Shown here: one piece after another, positions 47,753 to 58,107 of the stretch
How the letters are laid out: every line of letters starts with the position of its first letter
Numbering within the stretch: the stretch's first letter is position 1
From: Poseidonibacter parvus
GTDB taxonomy: Bacteria > Campylobacterota > Campylobacteria > Campylobacterales > Arcobacteraceae
Direction: 5' to 3'
Assembly (NCBI RefSeq): GCF_001956695.1
Contig: NZ_CP019070.1
Span: forward strand, 2,790,001 to 2,854,000
DNA: 64,000 nucleotides
The notes under the pieces: generated by a model
What the model was told of the DNA's origin: nothing
Database searches by the model: none
What the model saw: only the letters and a program-made list of their open reading frames with translations
Program-made: the position numbers and the translations under genes

Positions 47753-47879
47753 ACATAAGACTATTCACTCTATTATAATTCAAAGTACAAGCATATCGTA
47801 CAAAATATACTAATAATCTATTTACAAATGAAGATAATAATGATAATATCCTTTTTACAAAGCAAAAAAAGGTTTTATC

Positions 47880-48746
47880 ATGAAAAATAATTTTTATTTT
47901 ATTTTTATTTTCTTAGCAACACAATTTACACTAAATGCACAAGATTTAAGAATAAGTGTCGAACAATTATCAAAAAATATTACAGACTACAAAATTGTTG
48001 ATGTGAGAAACTATGAAGATTTTTCAATTAGTCATATAAAAAACTCTCTAAACTTTCCTGTTTCAAAAAGTTATGAAAATAAAAGAGTCGATGGTAAAAT
48101 TGTTAATCCAAATAAAATGCAAAAAATAGTGCGAGAACTAGGCTTAAATATTGAGGATAATATTGTTATATATGATGATGGTGTTTTTTATGATGCTTCA
48201 AGAATATTTTGGACTTTAGAAGTTTATGGATTTAAAAATGTAAAATTACTTAATGGTGGTTTTGATACATGGGAAAAGAAAAAACTTCCTATTTCTTCTG
48301 AAATACTTAAAGTTAAACCTAGTAAATATATAGCTTCAATTAATAACAATAGATTATCTACAAAATTTACAACTCAAATTGCGACAAAGAATCCAAACCA
48401 AACTGTTATTGATGCAAGAGATTATAACTCTTATATAGGTAAAAAATCAGTAGCAAAAAGATTTGGTCATATACTAAATGCCATTCATATACCAGCATAT
48501 TCAAATTTAAAAAAAGAAAATAAATTATCAAAATTAAAAGAAACTACTACATTAAAAGAGTTATACAAAGATATTAACAAAGATAAGAAAATTATAATAT
48601 ACTGTAAAATAGGAAGAGTTGCTTCTACTAACTATTTTGCATTAAGAGAACTAGGATATAACGTTTCTAATTATGATGCTTCATGGAGAGAATGGGGTAA
48701 TGATATAAATTTACCTATTACAAATAAATCAAAAGCATTAAACTAA
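47880..48746 (+). CDS. Exported two-domain rhodanese-type sulfurtransferase
   Basis: A signal peptide (FYFIFIFLATQFTLNA) precedes two rhodanese domains. The first (about 22-140: KIVDVRNYEDFSISHIKNSLNFP, NIVIYDDGVFYDASRIFWTLEVYGFKNVKLLNGGFDTWEKKKLPI) has lost the active cysteine (DDG in its place). The second keeps it in IIIYCKIGRVASTNYFALRELGYNVSNYDASWREWGND. This is the SseA-type thiosulfate/mercaptopyruvate sulfurtransferase layout, placed in the periplasm. It may act on thiosulfate or cyanide outside the cytoplasm. The next gene starts two bases after its stop, so the pair is co-translated. Confidence 0.9.
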   Translation: MKNNFYFIFIFLATQFTLNAQDLRISVEQLSKNITDYKIVDVRNYEDFSISHIKNSLNFPVSKSYENKRVDGKIVNPNKMQKIVRELGLNIEDNIVIYDDGVFYDASRIFWTLEVYGFKNVKLLNGGFDTWEKKKLPISSEILKVKPSKYIASINNNRLSTKFTTQIATKNPNQTVIDARDYNSYIGKKSVAKRFGHILNAIHIPAYSNLKKENKLSKLKETTTLKELYKDINKDKKIIIYCKIGRVASTNYFALRELGYNVSNYDASWREWGNDINLPITNKSKALN

Positions 48747-48748
48747 AT

Positions 48749-50740
48749 ATGTGGACTAAATTTAGAATAAAAACACAATTAATTGTGTTTATGACTTTAA
48801 TTGTAATTGTTGTGGAAGCTAGTACCTTATTTTTTATATTAAGCGTTCAAAAAAAAGAGAATCAACAAAACGCAATTACCCAAACTGACGCAATTACTCA
48901 ATCTTTAAATAATGACCTTCTAAATTTTATATTAAACCCAAATGCTGATGTTTTATCTGATATAACATTTAGATTATCTGCATTTAAAGAAATAAGAGGA
49001 GTTATTCTTTATAATGAAAATAAAAAAGCAATTTTTCAATATGGAGATACGAAAGAATTAACAAAAAAACAATTATCTATTTTTGAAGAAGAGACAATAT
49101 TTATAGATGAACACCTTTTTGTCAAAAAAGATATAACTGCTGATAATTATACTTTAGGTTTTGAATTGATTGATGTAGACTTATCATCTTTTAAACAAAA
49201 AGAAGAACAAATTACATATACAATACTTATAATATTTCCTTTTGCCCTACTTTTTGGATTTTTAATTAGTCTTTTTTTAAGTAAAAACTATACTAAACCT
49301 TTTATAGAACTATTAGATGCAATGAGAAAAAGTGACCCTACTAATAATAAGATTACTGCAGTCAGCACTAATGCAAATAATGAAATCAAAGAGCTATTTG
49401 ATGGTTTTAATTTACAAATGAAACAAATAGAAAAGTCATCTAAAGAATTAAAATTTCAAGCTAATCATGACCAACTAACAAATATTTATAATCGTTTTTT
49501 TATGAAAGAGGAGCTTCTAAATGCTTTAAAAAATGATAATCCAAATATTAAAGGATACAACTACTTACTTATAAATCTAGATCAATTTAAATTAGTAAAT
49601 GATTCAGCTGGATATCAAGCTGGGGATGAACTACTAAAAATGATAGTGACTCATTATCAAGCAATCCTACCAAAAGATACTCCTTTTGCTAGAATCGATG
49701 GAGATACTTTTTCGGTACTTTTAAAAGATTCAAATGAAAAGTTTGGAAAAAACTTTTTAGAAGAAAGTCTAAAAAGACTCCATGATTTTAGATTTTCATA
49801 TAAAGATGAAACATTTAGTGTATCGGCTTGTATCTCACTTGTATTTTTTAAACCTTTTGAATTTACTCTAAAAGAGCTTTTAAAAGCAAGTACAACTTCT
49901 CTTTATACAGCTAAACAAAAAGGACGAGGTAAATCACAAATCTTTGACCCAAGTGATGAAATTGCAAAAAGAGTATCCATGGAAATTGATACTGCAAAAC
50001 TTATAAAAGAAGCGTTAGTAGATGGTCCAGCTAGATTTGAACTTTTTGCACAAGATATAGTTCCACTACAATATGACACAGATAAGATAAGTTATGAAAT
50101 ACTTATACGTATGTGGGATAAAGACAATAACTTCATACCACCTGATAGTTTTCTGCCAACAGCTGAGAGATATCAACTTATGGCAGATATTGATATGCAT
50201 GTTCTATGGACATATCTTGAGACTGTTACAAAAGATAAAAACCATATAGAAAAGCTACACTCTGCACATATAAACTTAGCAGGTTCAAGTCTAAACAACC
50301 CAGACTTTCAAGCAAAAGTAAAAGAAGCTATTGAACATTTTGATTTTCCTTGGGATAAACTAGAATTAGAGATTACGGAGAGTTCAGCAATTGGTAATTT
50401 TAATATGGCAAATGAGTTTATAATATGGCTTAAAAAACAAAATATTGGACTTGCGTTAGATGATTTTGGAACAGGTATGGCTTCTTTTGAATATCTTAAA
50501 AGTTTACCATTTGATGTAGTAAAAATTGATGGAAGTTTTGTAAAAGATATGCATACAGATCCTATAGATAAAGCAGTAATAAAATACATTCAAGAAATTG
50601 CACAACTTAAGGGACAAGAAACTGTTGCTGAATATGTTGAGACAAAAGAAGATGTTGAAGAACTAAAAGCTATAGGAGTAACTTATGGACAAGGTTACTT
50701 CTTAGGAAAACCACGAGCTTTAAGCTCATGGCTTAATTAG
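48749..50740 (+). CDS. Membrane GGDEF-EAL protein, probable c-di-GMP phosphodiesterase
   Basis: Order: membrane helix near residue 10-30, a periplasmic sensor of about 120 residues, a second helix (ILIIFPFALLFGFLISLFLS, about 155-175), HAMP-like linker, GGDEF domain (about 235-395) and EAL domain (about 410-660). The GGDEF signature is degenerate (DGDTF), so cyclase activity is doubtful. The EAL domain keeps its catalytic set: EIL at the start, INLAGSSL, LEITES, DDFGTG, VKIDGSFVK, TVAEYVET and YGQGYFLGKP. It should therefore hydrolyse c-di-GMP, opposing the cyclase at 3122. The start follows the rhodanese stop by two bases. Confidence 0.92.
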   Translation: MWTKFRIKTQLIVFMTLIVIVVEASTLFFILSVQKKENQQNAITQTDAITQSLNNDLLNFILNPNADVLSDITFRLSAFKEIRGVILYNENKKAIFQYGDTKELTKKQLSIFEEETIFIDEHLFVKKDITADNYTLGFELIDVDLSSFKQKEEQITYTILIIFPFALLFGFLISLFLSKNYTKPFIELLDAMRKSDPTNNKITAVSTNANNEIKELFDGFNLQMKQIEKSSKELKFQANHDQLTNIYNRFFMKEELLNALKNDNPNIKGYNYLLINLDQFKLVNDSAGYQAGDELLKMIVTHYQAILPKDTPFARIDGDTFSVLLKDSNEKFGKNFLEESLKRLHDFRFSYKDETFSVSACISLVFFKPFEFTLKELLKASTTSLYTAKQKGRGKSQIFDPSDEIAKRVSMEIDTAKLIKEALVDGPARFELFAQDIVPLQYDTDKISYEILIRMWDKDNNFIPPDSFLPTAERYQLMADIDMHVLWTYLETVTKDKNHIEKLHSAHINLAGSSLNNPDFQAKVKEAIEHFDFPWDKLELEITESSAIGNFNMANEFIIWLKKQNIGLALDDFGTGMASFEYLKSLPFDVVKIDGSFVKDMHTDPIDKAVIKYIQEIAQLKGQETVAEYVETKEDVEELKAIGVTYGQGYFLGKPRALSSWLN

Positions 50741-50754
50741 AATAGGAAATATAT

Positions 50755-51576
50755 ATGACAACAACAAACTTAATGAATACCGCACTAAAACTTGCAAAAC
50801 TAGATGCTATGCCTTATGATACAAATATTATAGTTGAAGGTAAAGATATAAAAAAAGTACTTATTGGTATTGATATGGAGACACCTGAATTACTTTTAGC
50901 ACAACAAATGGGATATGATTGTGTAGTATCTCATCATCCAAAAGCAGACTCTTGTATAGTTGATTTTTCAAAAGTAATGGATGTGCAAATAGATAGAATG
51001 GTAAAATCAGGTGTTCCTATAAATAAAGCTCAAAAAGCACTAAAAAAGAAACAACAAAGCGTTGATTTAGGAAGTCATGCTTCTAATTATGACCGAGTTA
51101 GTTCTGCTGCAAGACTTATGAAAATGCCTTATTTAAATATTCATATTCCAGCTGATTTTATAACTGAAGAAATTGTTCAAACAAGACTTGATAAAGCTTT
51201 TGAAACTAAAGCAAAAACAAAACTAAAAGATATTATTGAAGAGTTAAATTCATGGGAATATTATGTAGGTAAAACTGCACAACCTGTTATTAGAGTTGGA
51301 AGTCCTAGTGATTATGCAGGAAAAATAGAAGTTCTAATGGCAGGTGGAACAAACGGTGGCGTTGATGTTTATAAATCATATTTTGAAGCAGGAGTTGGAA
51401 CTATAATAGCTATGCACGTTCCAGAAGATGTAAAAAAAGCAGTACAAGAACAAAATATAGGAAATATAATAATAGCTCCTCATATGCCAAGTGATAGTAT
51501 AGGTTTACTTGAAATTGTAAAAGCTTGGAGAAAAGAAGGTGTTGAAGTTACTTGTATCAGTGGGATTGTTGAGTAA
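50755..51576 (+). CDS. NIF3-like dinuclear-metal-centre protein
   Basis: The 273-aa protein contains LIGIDMETPELLLAQQMGYDCVVSHHPKADS (the double-histidine metal motif near residue 60), VDLGSHASNYDRVSSAARLMKMPYLNIHIPAD, RVGSPSDYAGKIEVLMAGGTNGGVDVYKSYFEAGVGTIIAMHVPEDV and IIAPHMPSDSIGLLEIV. These fit the NIF3/YbgI fold with a two-metal site, although this is a divergent subgroup common in Campylobacterota. A hydrolase role is proposed but unproven. It follows the EAL gene by 14 bases and probably shares its transcript. Confidence 0.75.
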   Translation: MTTTNLMNTALKLAKLDAMPYDTNIIVEGKDIKKVLIGIDMETPELLLAQQMGYDCVVSHHPKADSCIVDFSKVMDVQIDRMVKSGVPINKAQKALKKKQQSVDLGSHASNYDRVSSAARLMKMPYLNIHIPADFITEEIVQTRLDKAFETKAKTKLKDIIEELNSWEYYVGKTAQPVIRVGSPSDYAGKIEVLMAGGTNGGVDVYKSYFEAGVGTIIAMHVPEDVKKAVQEQNIGNIIIAPHMPSDSIGLLEIVKAWRKEGVEVTCISGIVE

Positions 51577-51596
51577 TAATCTTAAGATATTTTAAT

Positions 51597-52118
51597 TTAC
51601 TCCTCATCTAAAAAATAGCGAATAGATGCAAAACCAGCAGCTTTAGTATGCTTTATTTTCTCTATTTGCTCCTTAGTAATAATTCCTCCAAGTGCAATAA
51701 TTTTAACATCATATTTACAAACTATTTGTTCTAAATTCTTTATACCTTTTGGCTTACCTTTATTTGGTGTTTCAAAAATAGGTGAATATGTAATAAAGTC
51801 TACTTTTTCTTCAATTGCTTTTTTTATTTCTTCTTCATTATGACAAGAAATAATTACTTTTAAGCCTAATTTCTTTGCACTAGATATAAAGTTTTGTTGC
51901 TTTGATGTTAAATGTACTCCTGTAACTTTTAGTTTTGAAGCTAATAAGTAGTCTGTATTTAAAAAAATATTTTCAATACCTTCTTTTTTTGCTTTTTTTA
52001 TAAAAGCTTTTGCTTCTTCTTCAAAATTAACTGCATTTTTGTTTCTATAACAAACAAAATTAGCATCTTTAAAGCTTTTATAATTATAAGAAGGCTCACT
52101 AATTAAATATCTAATCAA
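51597..52118 (-). CDS. thiE: Thiamine phosphate synthase-like protein (ThiE/TenI), short
   Basis: At 173 aa it is shorter than typical ThiE (about 210). It has the barrel motifs GVHLTSKQ (near 75), [19 protein letters not shown] (near 110) and IIALGGI (near 140). Canonical ThiE also has an N-terminal DR and phosphate-binding loops that are weak or absent here, so it could be the regulator/isomerase-like TenI instead. The start is TTG, overlapping the last codons of thiG by eight bases. It is the last gene of the thiamine operon, with no plain terminator visible before the convergent NIF3-like gene. Confidence 0.75.
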   Translation of the reverse strand: MIRYLISEPSYNYKSFKDANFVCYRNKNAVNFEEEAKAFIKKAKKEGIENIFLNTDYLLASKLKVTGVHLTSKQQNFISSAKKLGLKVIISCHNEEEIKKAIEEKVDFITYSPIFETPNKGKPKGIKNLEQIVCKYDVKIIALGGIITKEQIEKIKHTKAAGFASIRYFLDEE

Positions 52119-52893
52119 ATTGATGCCAAAAAGGTGTTCCTACTACTGGAGTAGATGGAGTTGCAAATTCTCTTTCTTGCATAACACCAGCTTCATACCC
52201 TAAACGTCCTGCACTTATTGCATGTTTAAAAGCTTCTGCCATCTTAACAGGGTCGTGTGCTAGTGCTATTGCAGAGTTTAATAAAACTGCATCATAACCT
52301 AATTGCATTGCTTCAACTGCATCAGATGGCTTTCCAATACCTGCATCAATAATTAGTTGTAAATTTGGAAACTTCTTTCTTATAGCTTTTAAATTACTAG
52401 GATTCATCAATCCTTGACCTGAACCAATAGGAGAGCCCCAAGGCATTAAAATATTACATCCAACATCTGCTAGTTTTGTTGCAACTACTAAATCATCTGT
52501 TGTATAGGGAAATACTTCAAAACCTTCTTTTATTAAAACCTCAGCAGCTTTTACAGTTTCAAAAGGGTCTGGTTGCAGATTATATTGATCTCCAATTACT
52601 TCTAGTTTTATCCAGTTTGTACCAAAAACTTCACGTGCCATTTGTGCAGTAGTAATTGCTTCTTTTGCGCAGTGTGAACCTGCCGTATTTGGTAAAATTT
52701 CTAAGTTCATTTCTTTAATAATATTCCAAAAACTTTCACCTGCTTTATCACCTGCATTTTGTCGACGAAGCGATACAGTAACTATTTGTGCTTGGGAGAT
52801 TTTAATAGACTCTTCCATATTTGAAGGTGAGGGATAAAGTGCTGAACCTATTAATAATCTACTATCAAGTTTTTTACCACCTATTTCCCACAT
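52111..52893 (-). CDS. thiG: Thiazole synthase
   Basis: ThiG forms the thiazole phosphate of thiamine from deoxyxylulose phosphate, dehydroglycine and ThiS-thiocarboxylate. The 260-aa barrel has [70 protein letters not shown] (with Schiff-base lysine), [16 protein letters not shown] and [28 protein letters not shown]. The ATG at 52893 is chosen because GGAGG lies five bases before it; that Shine-Dalgarno is the coding sequence for the end of ThiS. Glycine oxidase (ThiO) upstream supplies the dehydroglycine. Confidence 0.95.
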   Translation of the reverse strand: MWEIGGKKLDSRLLIGSALYPSPSNMEESIKISQAQIVTVSLRRQNAGDKAGESFWNIIKEMNLEILPNTAGSHCAKEAITTAQMAREVFGTNWIKLEVIGDQYNLQPDPFETVKAAEVLIKEGFEVFPYTTDDLVVATKLADVGCNILMPWGSPIGSGQGLMNPSNLKAIRKKFPNLQLIIDAGIGKPSDAVEAMQLGYDAVLLNSAIALAHDPVKMAEAFKHAISAGRLGYEAGVMQEREFATPSTPVVGTPFWHQFD

Positions 52894-52894
52894 A

Positions 52895-53098
52895 TCAACC
52901 TCCAACCATTGGCGCTAGAATTTCTATTTTATCAGCATCGTTTATTTTTGTTTCGTTATAGTTTTTTAAAGCTACAAATGTACCATTTAAAGCAACTGCA
53001 AAAGATTTGTCTTTATATTCTAAAACTTCTATCATTTCACTTACATTTATATCTTCTTTTACTTTTTGCTTTTCACCATTTACTATAATTTCTATCAT
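52895..53098 (-). CDS. thiS: Sulfur carrier protein ThiS
   Basis: The 67-aa ubiquitin-like protein ends in the diglycine (PMVGG) that is adenylated and converted to a thiocarboxylate as the sulfur donor for ThiG. The beta-grasp pattern is visible ([42 protein letters not shown], then [13 protein letters not shown]). The final GGA GGT TGA also forms the ribosome-binding site of thiG. Its start overlaps the thiO stop by four bases. The activating enzyme ThiF is not in the window. Confidence 0.95.
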   Translation of the reverse strand: MIEIIVNGEKQKVKEDINVSEMIEVLEYKDKSFAVALNGTFVALKNYNETKINDADKIEILAPMVGG

Positions 53099-54186
53099 TT
53101 ATATATTCCTTCCTTTAATGCCTTTTCCACAATTGCAGGGGCTAATAAATATCCATGTCTATAAAGACCATTGATTCTTGTAAGTTTATGACTATTTTCT
53201 ATTCTAGGTAAATTATCTTTAAATGCAGGACGACAATTAGTTTCTGTATTAACAACACGTGCTTCTCCAAAACTTGGATGAACTGTAAAAACAGCTGATA
53301 AAAGCTCTAAAGAAGAACGTACTGAAATAGGACTAGTATCTTCACTTTCAATTTCTGTTGCACCTACTATATAACGTATTGAACCCTTAGATTGTGTGAT
53401 TTTACAATCACTACAATATTCTAAATCAATTCCTTCACAGCCTTTTTGCCTTGGTACTATATAGATTTTATATCTTGGGTGAAGTAATCTTGTTGGTCTT
53501 GTGATATTAATATCATTTGATTCTAACCATAAAACCTCACCTCTTACTCCTCTTAAATCTTTAAAATGTTCTTTAGCTCCTAAACCTCTTGAATCAAAAA
53601 CCCAATCAAACTCTTCTTTTTTATTCTCAATATAGACACTACCTTCTTCAATTTTATCAACTTCAGTAAAATCTTTCCATATTACATTAGGATGATTTTG
53701 CAAATAGTTAGTAGAAAATGAGATAAAACGTTGTGAATCTACTTGACCTTCATTTTTAATATAAAAGGATTTATTATAGTTATTTAATTCAGGCTCAAGC
53801 TCTTTTAACTCTTCTTTATTTATAAAATCAATCTCTTTGGCTTCTTTTACTTTATTTTTAAGAGTAGCTATAAAATGTTCAAGTTCATTTAAATCTTGTG
53901 GATGTGAGGTTATAATTGTTCCTGCTAATTGAAAACCATCATATACTCCTACTTTTTTTAGTAAGTCTGGCCATAAAGCAATAGAACGAACTCCTAAATC
54001 AAAAATTATTGATTCAGCAGTTTCAAGTTCAGCAAAAGGTGCTAACATTCCAGCTGCTGTAAAACCAGCTGCTTTAACACCATCTTTACCATGTTTATCA
54101 AATAAAGTTAAGTTATGACCATCTTTTAATAGATTAAGTGCTAAAACTCTACCTACTAAACCTGTACCTACTATTGCTATATTCAT
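53095..54186 (-). CDS. thiO: Glycine oxidase ThiO
   Basis: A 363-aa FAD-dependent oxidase of the DadA/ThiO type: IAIVGTGLVGRVLALNLL (Rossmann motif at residue 4), FTAAGMLAPFAELE, FQLAGTIITSHP, GEVLWLESNDINITRPTRLLHPRYKIYIVPRQ, YIVGATEIES, and the C-terminal NGLYRHGYLLAPAIVEKAL. ThiO oxidises glycine to dehydroglycine for thiazole synthesis, replacing radical-SAM ThiH. I start it at the ATG that opens the Rossmann motif, 19 bases after the thiC stop, rather than at an in-frame ATG overlapping thiC. Confidence 0.9.
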   Translation of the reverse strand: MNIAIVGTGLVGRVLALNLLKDGHNLTLFDKHGKDGVKAAGFTAAGMLAPFAELETAESIIFDLGVRSIALWPDLLKKVGVYDGFQLAGTIITSHPQDLNELEHFIATLKNKVKEAKEIDFINKEELKELEPELNNYNKSFYIKNEGQVDSQRFISFSTNYLQNHPNVIWKDFTEVDKIEEGSVYIENKKEEFDWVFDSRGLGAKEHFKDLRGVRGEVLWLESNDINITRPTRLLHPRYKIYIVPRQKGCEGIDLEYCSDCKITQSKGSIRYIVGATEIESEDTSPISVRSSLELLSAVFTVHPSFGEARVVNTETNCRPAFKDNLPRIENSHKLTRINGLYRHGYLLAPAIVEKALKEGIYK

Positions 54187-54205
54187 ATTTTCATTTTTTA
54201 ATTTA

Positions 54206-56095
<1,890 letters not shown>

Positions 56096-56116
56096 TTAAA
56101 TAAAGAGAAAATGTAT

Positions 56117-56144
56117 AAAAAATGGTACGACAGCGAGAGCTATC
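56117..56144 (-). terminator. Probable riboswitch expression platform (terminator hairpin)
   Basis: On the minus strand, GATAGC, loop TCTC, GCTGTC, a short linker GTACC and ATTTTTT. A six-base-pair stem followed by a T-run between the aptamer and thiC suggests control by premature termination, though a translational mechanism is not excluded. Confidence 0.5.
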
Positions 56145-56160
56145 ATGATAATTTGTACTT

Positions 56161-56243
56161 TTCTCTTCCTTACGCTGGCATTATCCAGTTCAAGTTCAGC
56201 GGGATAAGTATAAAACTATCTCAGCCTTGCGGCACCCCGAGAG
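56161..56243 (-). promoter_or_regulatory. TPP riboswitch (THI element)
   Basis: On the minus strand the element has the two conserved TPP-binding segments: CTCGGGGTGCC...GCTGAGA (pyrimidine sensor) and CTGGATAATGCCAGCGTAAGGAA (pyrophosphate sensor region), with CTGAACTTGAACTGG between. It lies about 85 bp upstream of thiC. Thiamine pyrophosphate binding should turn the whole thiC-O-S-G-E operon off. Confidence 0.95.
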
Positions 56244-56331
56244 TGTTGACGCAATGATTGTATATTAAATAGGATAAATTTAATCTTAATTTTAATACAA
56301 TAATTTTAATGATTAAAAGTGAGGACAAAGA

Positions 56332-56700
56332 ATGAAAGAAAAGTTAAATGCACTCGGTGGACCTCTAGAACCTTGTAGTGTAAATCCATTAACAGGATTT
56401 TATCGTGACGGCTGTTGTTTTTCAGGAAAAGAAAATGATGGTATTCATGCTGTTTGTATTTATGCAACCGAAGAGTTTTTAGAGTATTCTAAAAAAGCAG
56501 GTAATGATTTATCAACTCCTATTCCAGAGTATAATTTTCCAGGTGTAAAACCAGGTGAGAGCTGGTGTTTAGGTGGATATAGTTTTGTAAAAGCTCATAT
56601 GGAAGGGAAAGCTCCTAAAATATTTATTCACTCTACTCATGAACGTATTTTAGAGCTTATTGATTTAGAGACTTTGAAGTCTTATGCAGTAGATTTATAA
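56332..56700 (+). CDS. DUF2237 family protein
   Basis: The 122-aa protein matches DUF2237: NPLTGFYRDGCCFSGKENDGIHAVCIYATEEFLEYSKKAGNDLSTPIPEYNFPGVKPGESWCLGGYSFVKAHMEGKAPKIFIHSTHERIL contains the conserved RDG.C, GNDLSTP, FPG, PG..WC and AP motifs. The cysteine and histidine set suggests metal binding, but no function is established. It ends five bases before the ArsI-like gene, so the two are probably one transcript. Confidence 0.9.
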   Translation: MKEKLNALGGPLEPCSVNPLTGFYRDGCCFSGKENDGIHAVCIYATEEFLEYSKKAGNDLSTPIPEYNFPGVKPGESWCLGGYSFVKAHMEGKAPKIFIHSTHERILELIDLETLKSYAVDL

Positions 56701-56705
56701 AAGGA

Positions 56706-57188
56706 ATGAAAATGAACAATAAAAAAAGATTACATATGCATATAACAGTGGATAACTTAGAAGAAAGTATACATTTTTATAATACACAGTTTGATGCAAA
56801 ACCTACAAAAATAAAAAAAGATTATGCACAATGGTTACTAGAAGATATGGCAGTAAACTTTGCAATCTCTACAAAAGGTGAGCAAAAAGGTCTTAATCAC
56901 TTAGGAGTTCAGTACGAAAGCGATGAAGCACTAGCTACTGCTCAAAAAAGTTTTGAAGATGCTGGAATAAAAGGTAAAGAAGAAGCTGGAGCAATCTGCT
57001 GTTATAAAGAATCAAATAAATACTGGGTAAATGACCCAAGTGGACTAATCTGGGAAAACTACCACTCAATGTCTGATGTAGAAGTTTATGGAGACAATGA
57101 ACATAGCGAGTGCTGTACTCCAACTTTTAATGATGATAAAAAGAAAGCAGCTTTTTCTATTGCTAATCCTAACAACGGTTGTTGTTAG
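56706..57188 (+). CDS. Glyoxalase-fold protein, ArsI/CadI type
   Basis: A 160-aa vicinal-oxygen-chelate protein. The metal triad is H12 (HMHITVDNLE), H65 (LNHLGVQ) and E117 (LIWENYHS), and the vicinal cysteine pair C98-C99 (AICCYKES) is in the place where ArsI C-As lyases bind methylarsenite. The WVNDPSGLIWE block is typical of the CadI/ArsI group. The C-terminus adds two further cysteine pairs (ECCTPTF and terminal GCC), suggesting metalloid binding. No arsR or arsenite pump is beside it, so arsenic rather than cadmium specificity is inferred only from residues. A consensus promoter for the next unit begins 15 bp after the stop. Confidence 0.8.
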   Translation: MKMNNKKRLHMHITVDNLEESIHFYNTQFDAKPTKIKKDYAQWLLEDMAVNFAISTKGEQKGLNHLGVQYESDEALATAQKSFEDAGIKGKEEAGAICCYKESNKYWVNDPSGLIWENYHSMSDVEVYGDNEHSECCTPTFNDDKKKAAFSIANPNNGCC

Positions 57189-57202
57189 GATAAAGTCGAA
57201 AT

Positions 57203-57244
57203 TTGACAAAAAAATATAAATATCTTATAATACTTTTAAAAGTA
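57203..57244 (+). promoter_or_regulatory. Promoter and operator palindrome of the first toxin-antitoxin module
   Basis: TTGACA (57203-57208) and TATAAT (57226-57231) with a 17-bp spacer form a perfect consensus. The 14-bp palindrome TACTTTTAAAAGTA (57231-57244) overlaps the start point, as expected for an autoregulated antitoxin operon. Confidence 0.8.
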
Positions 57245-57261
57245 CTATTAAGGATACTATA

Positions 57262-57516
57262 ATGGTAATAAATGCAAATGAAATAAAAACAAAAGGTGTT
57301 TCAATATTTTCAACACTTCTTGATAAATTTGATGAACTTATTATAAATGTTAGAGGAAAAAATAAATTTGTTGTTATTGATATTGAAAGATACAAAGAAC
57401 TAAGAGCAAATGAACTTGATTTAGCATACTTAAAAACTATGCAAGATATAGAAAAAGGTAATTATAAAACTCAAAGTGCAAAAGAGCATATTGAAGAATT
57501 AAAAAATGAGTTATAA
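57262..57516 (+). CDS. Phd/YefM-type antitoxin
   Basis: The 84-aa protein has the Phd/YefM N-terminal DNA-binding fold (VINANEIKTKGVSIFSTLLDKFDELIINVRGKNKFVVIDIERYKELR) and an acidic, probably unstructured C-terminal region (LKTMQDIEKGNYKTQSAKEHIEELKNEL) that would wrap the toxin. It lies behind a consensus promoter with an operator-like palindrome, and its end overlaps the toxin start by 11 bases. It should neutralise the RelE-type toxin encoded next and repress the promoter with it. Confidence 0.85.
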   Translation: MVINANEIKTKGVSIFSTLLDKFDELIINVRGKNKFVVIDIERYKELRANELDLAYLKTMQDIEKGNYKTQSAKEHIEELKNEL

Positions 57517-57781
57517 ACTACTAATAAGTGATGAGTACAAAAAGAAACTAAAGAAGTTTTTCAAGAAACATCCTGATATGTTAGATAGATATGCAAAATG
57601 TATATTTATACTAGAACAAGATCCTTACCATCCAAGTCTAAGACTTCATAAACTAAAAGGTAAACTATCTGATTTTCATTCTATTTCAATAAATATGGAA
57701 TATAGAGTTATTATAGATTTTATTATTAGAGATGATGAGATAATTCCAGTGGATATTCGGACACATGATGATGTTTACTAA
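57506..57781 (+). CDS. RelE/ParE-superfamily toxin
   Basis: The 91-aa basic protein has the RelE fold: LLISDEYKKKLKKFFKKHPDMLDRYAKCIFILEQDPYHPSLRLHKLKG, then FHSISINMEYRVIIDFIIRDDEIIPVDIRTHDDVY. The LKGKLSDFHSISINMEYRVI block is typical of the YafQ/RelE mRNA-cleaving branch, with likely catalytic residues in the strand-loop H, R and terminal H/D-Y. Its stop TAA shares bases with the stop TAG of the toxin on the opposite strand (sequence CTAA at 57778-57781), so the two toxin genes meet tail to tail. Confidence 0.85.
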   Translation: MSYKLLISDEYKKKLKKFFKKHPDMLDRYAKCIFILEQDPYHPSLRLHKLKGKLSDFHSISINMEYRVIIDFIIRDDEIIPVDIRTHDDVY

Positions 57782-58107
57782 CTCATTTGTTCATTTAAAA
57801 TTTTAATTAGAACTTCTTCTTTTATATTTGGCGTTTCGGTTTTAGAGTATATTTTTAATAAATATAGATTTTCATCTTTATCTATGTAATAATAGATAAT
57901 TCTAAAAACACCACTCTTTCCAACTTTTGAAGATGAGTTCTCTAATCTAATTTTATATAAATCTGACGTAAGTTCAATACCAGCTTTTGGGTTTTCATTT
58001 AAAACTTCATTTAGTGTTTTTAAATCACTAGGAAGCTTTTTATTCTTTTTATATAATTTTTTAACATCTTTTTTAAAAGATTCTAAACTAATTATTTTCA
58101 AGTTCAT
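57778..58107 (-). CDS. RelE-superfamily toxin of the second module
   Basis: The 109-aa protein has LESFKKDVKKLYKKNKKLPSDLKTLNEVLNENPKAGIELTSDLYKIRLENSSSKVGKSGVFRIIYYYIDKDENLYLLKIYSKTE, the pattern of the HigB/RelE family in which KIR..N...GKSGGFRIIY is diagnostic. It is probably a ribosome-dependent mRNA endonuclease. It starts inside the 3' end of the CopG-like antitoxin gene (20-bp overlap). Antitoxin first and toxin second is the usual order. Confidence 0.83.
   Translation of the reverse strand: MNLKIISLESFKKDVKKLYKKNKKLPSDLKTLNEVLNENPKAGIELTSDLYKIRLENSSSKVGKSGVFRIIYYYIDKDENLYLLKIYSKTETPNIKEEVLIKILNEQMS

Noticed and set aside
57231-57244. The palindrome near the first toxin-antitoxin promoter as a rho-independent terminator of the ArsI-like gene
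   Set aside because: It is short, has no loop or T-run, and it overlaps a perfect -10 box, so an operator is a better reading.
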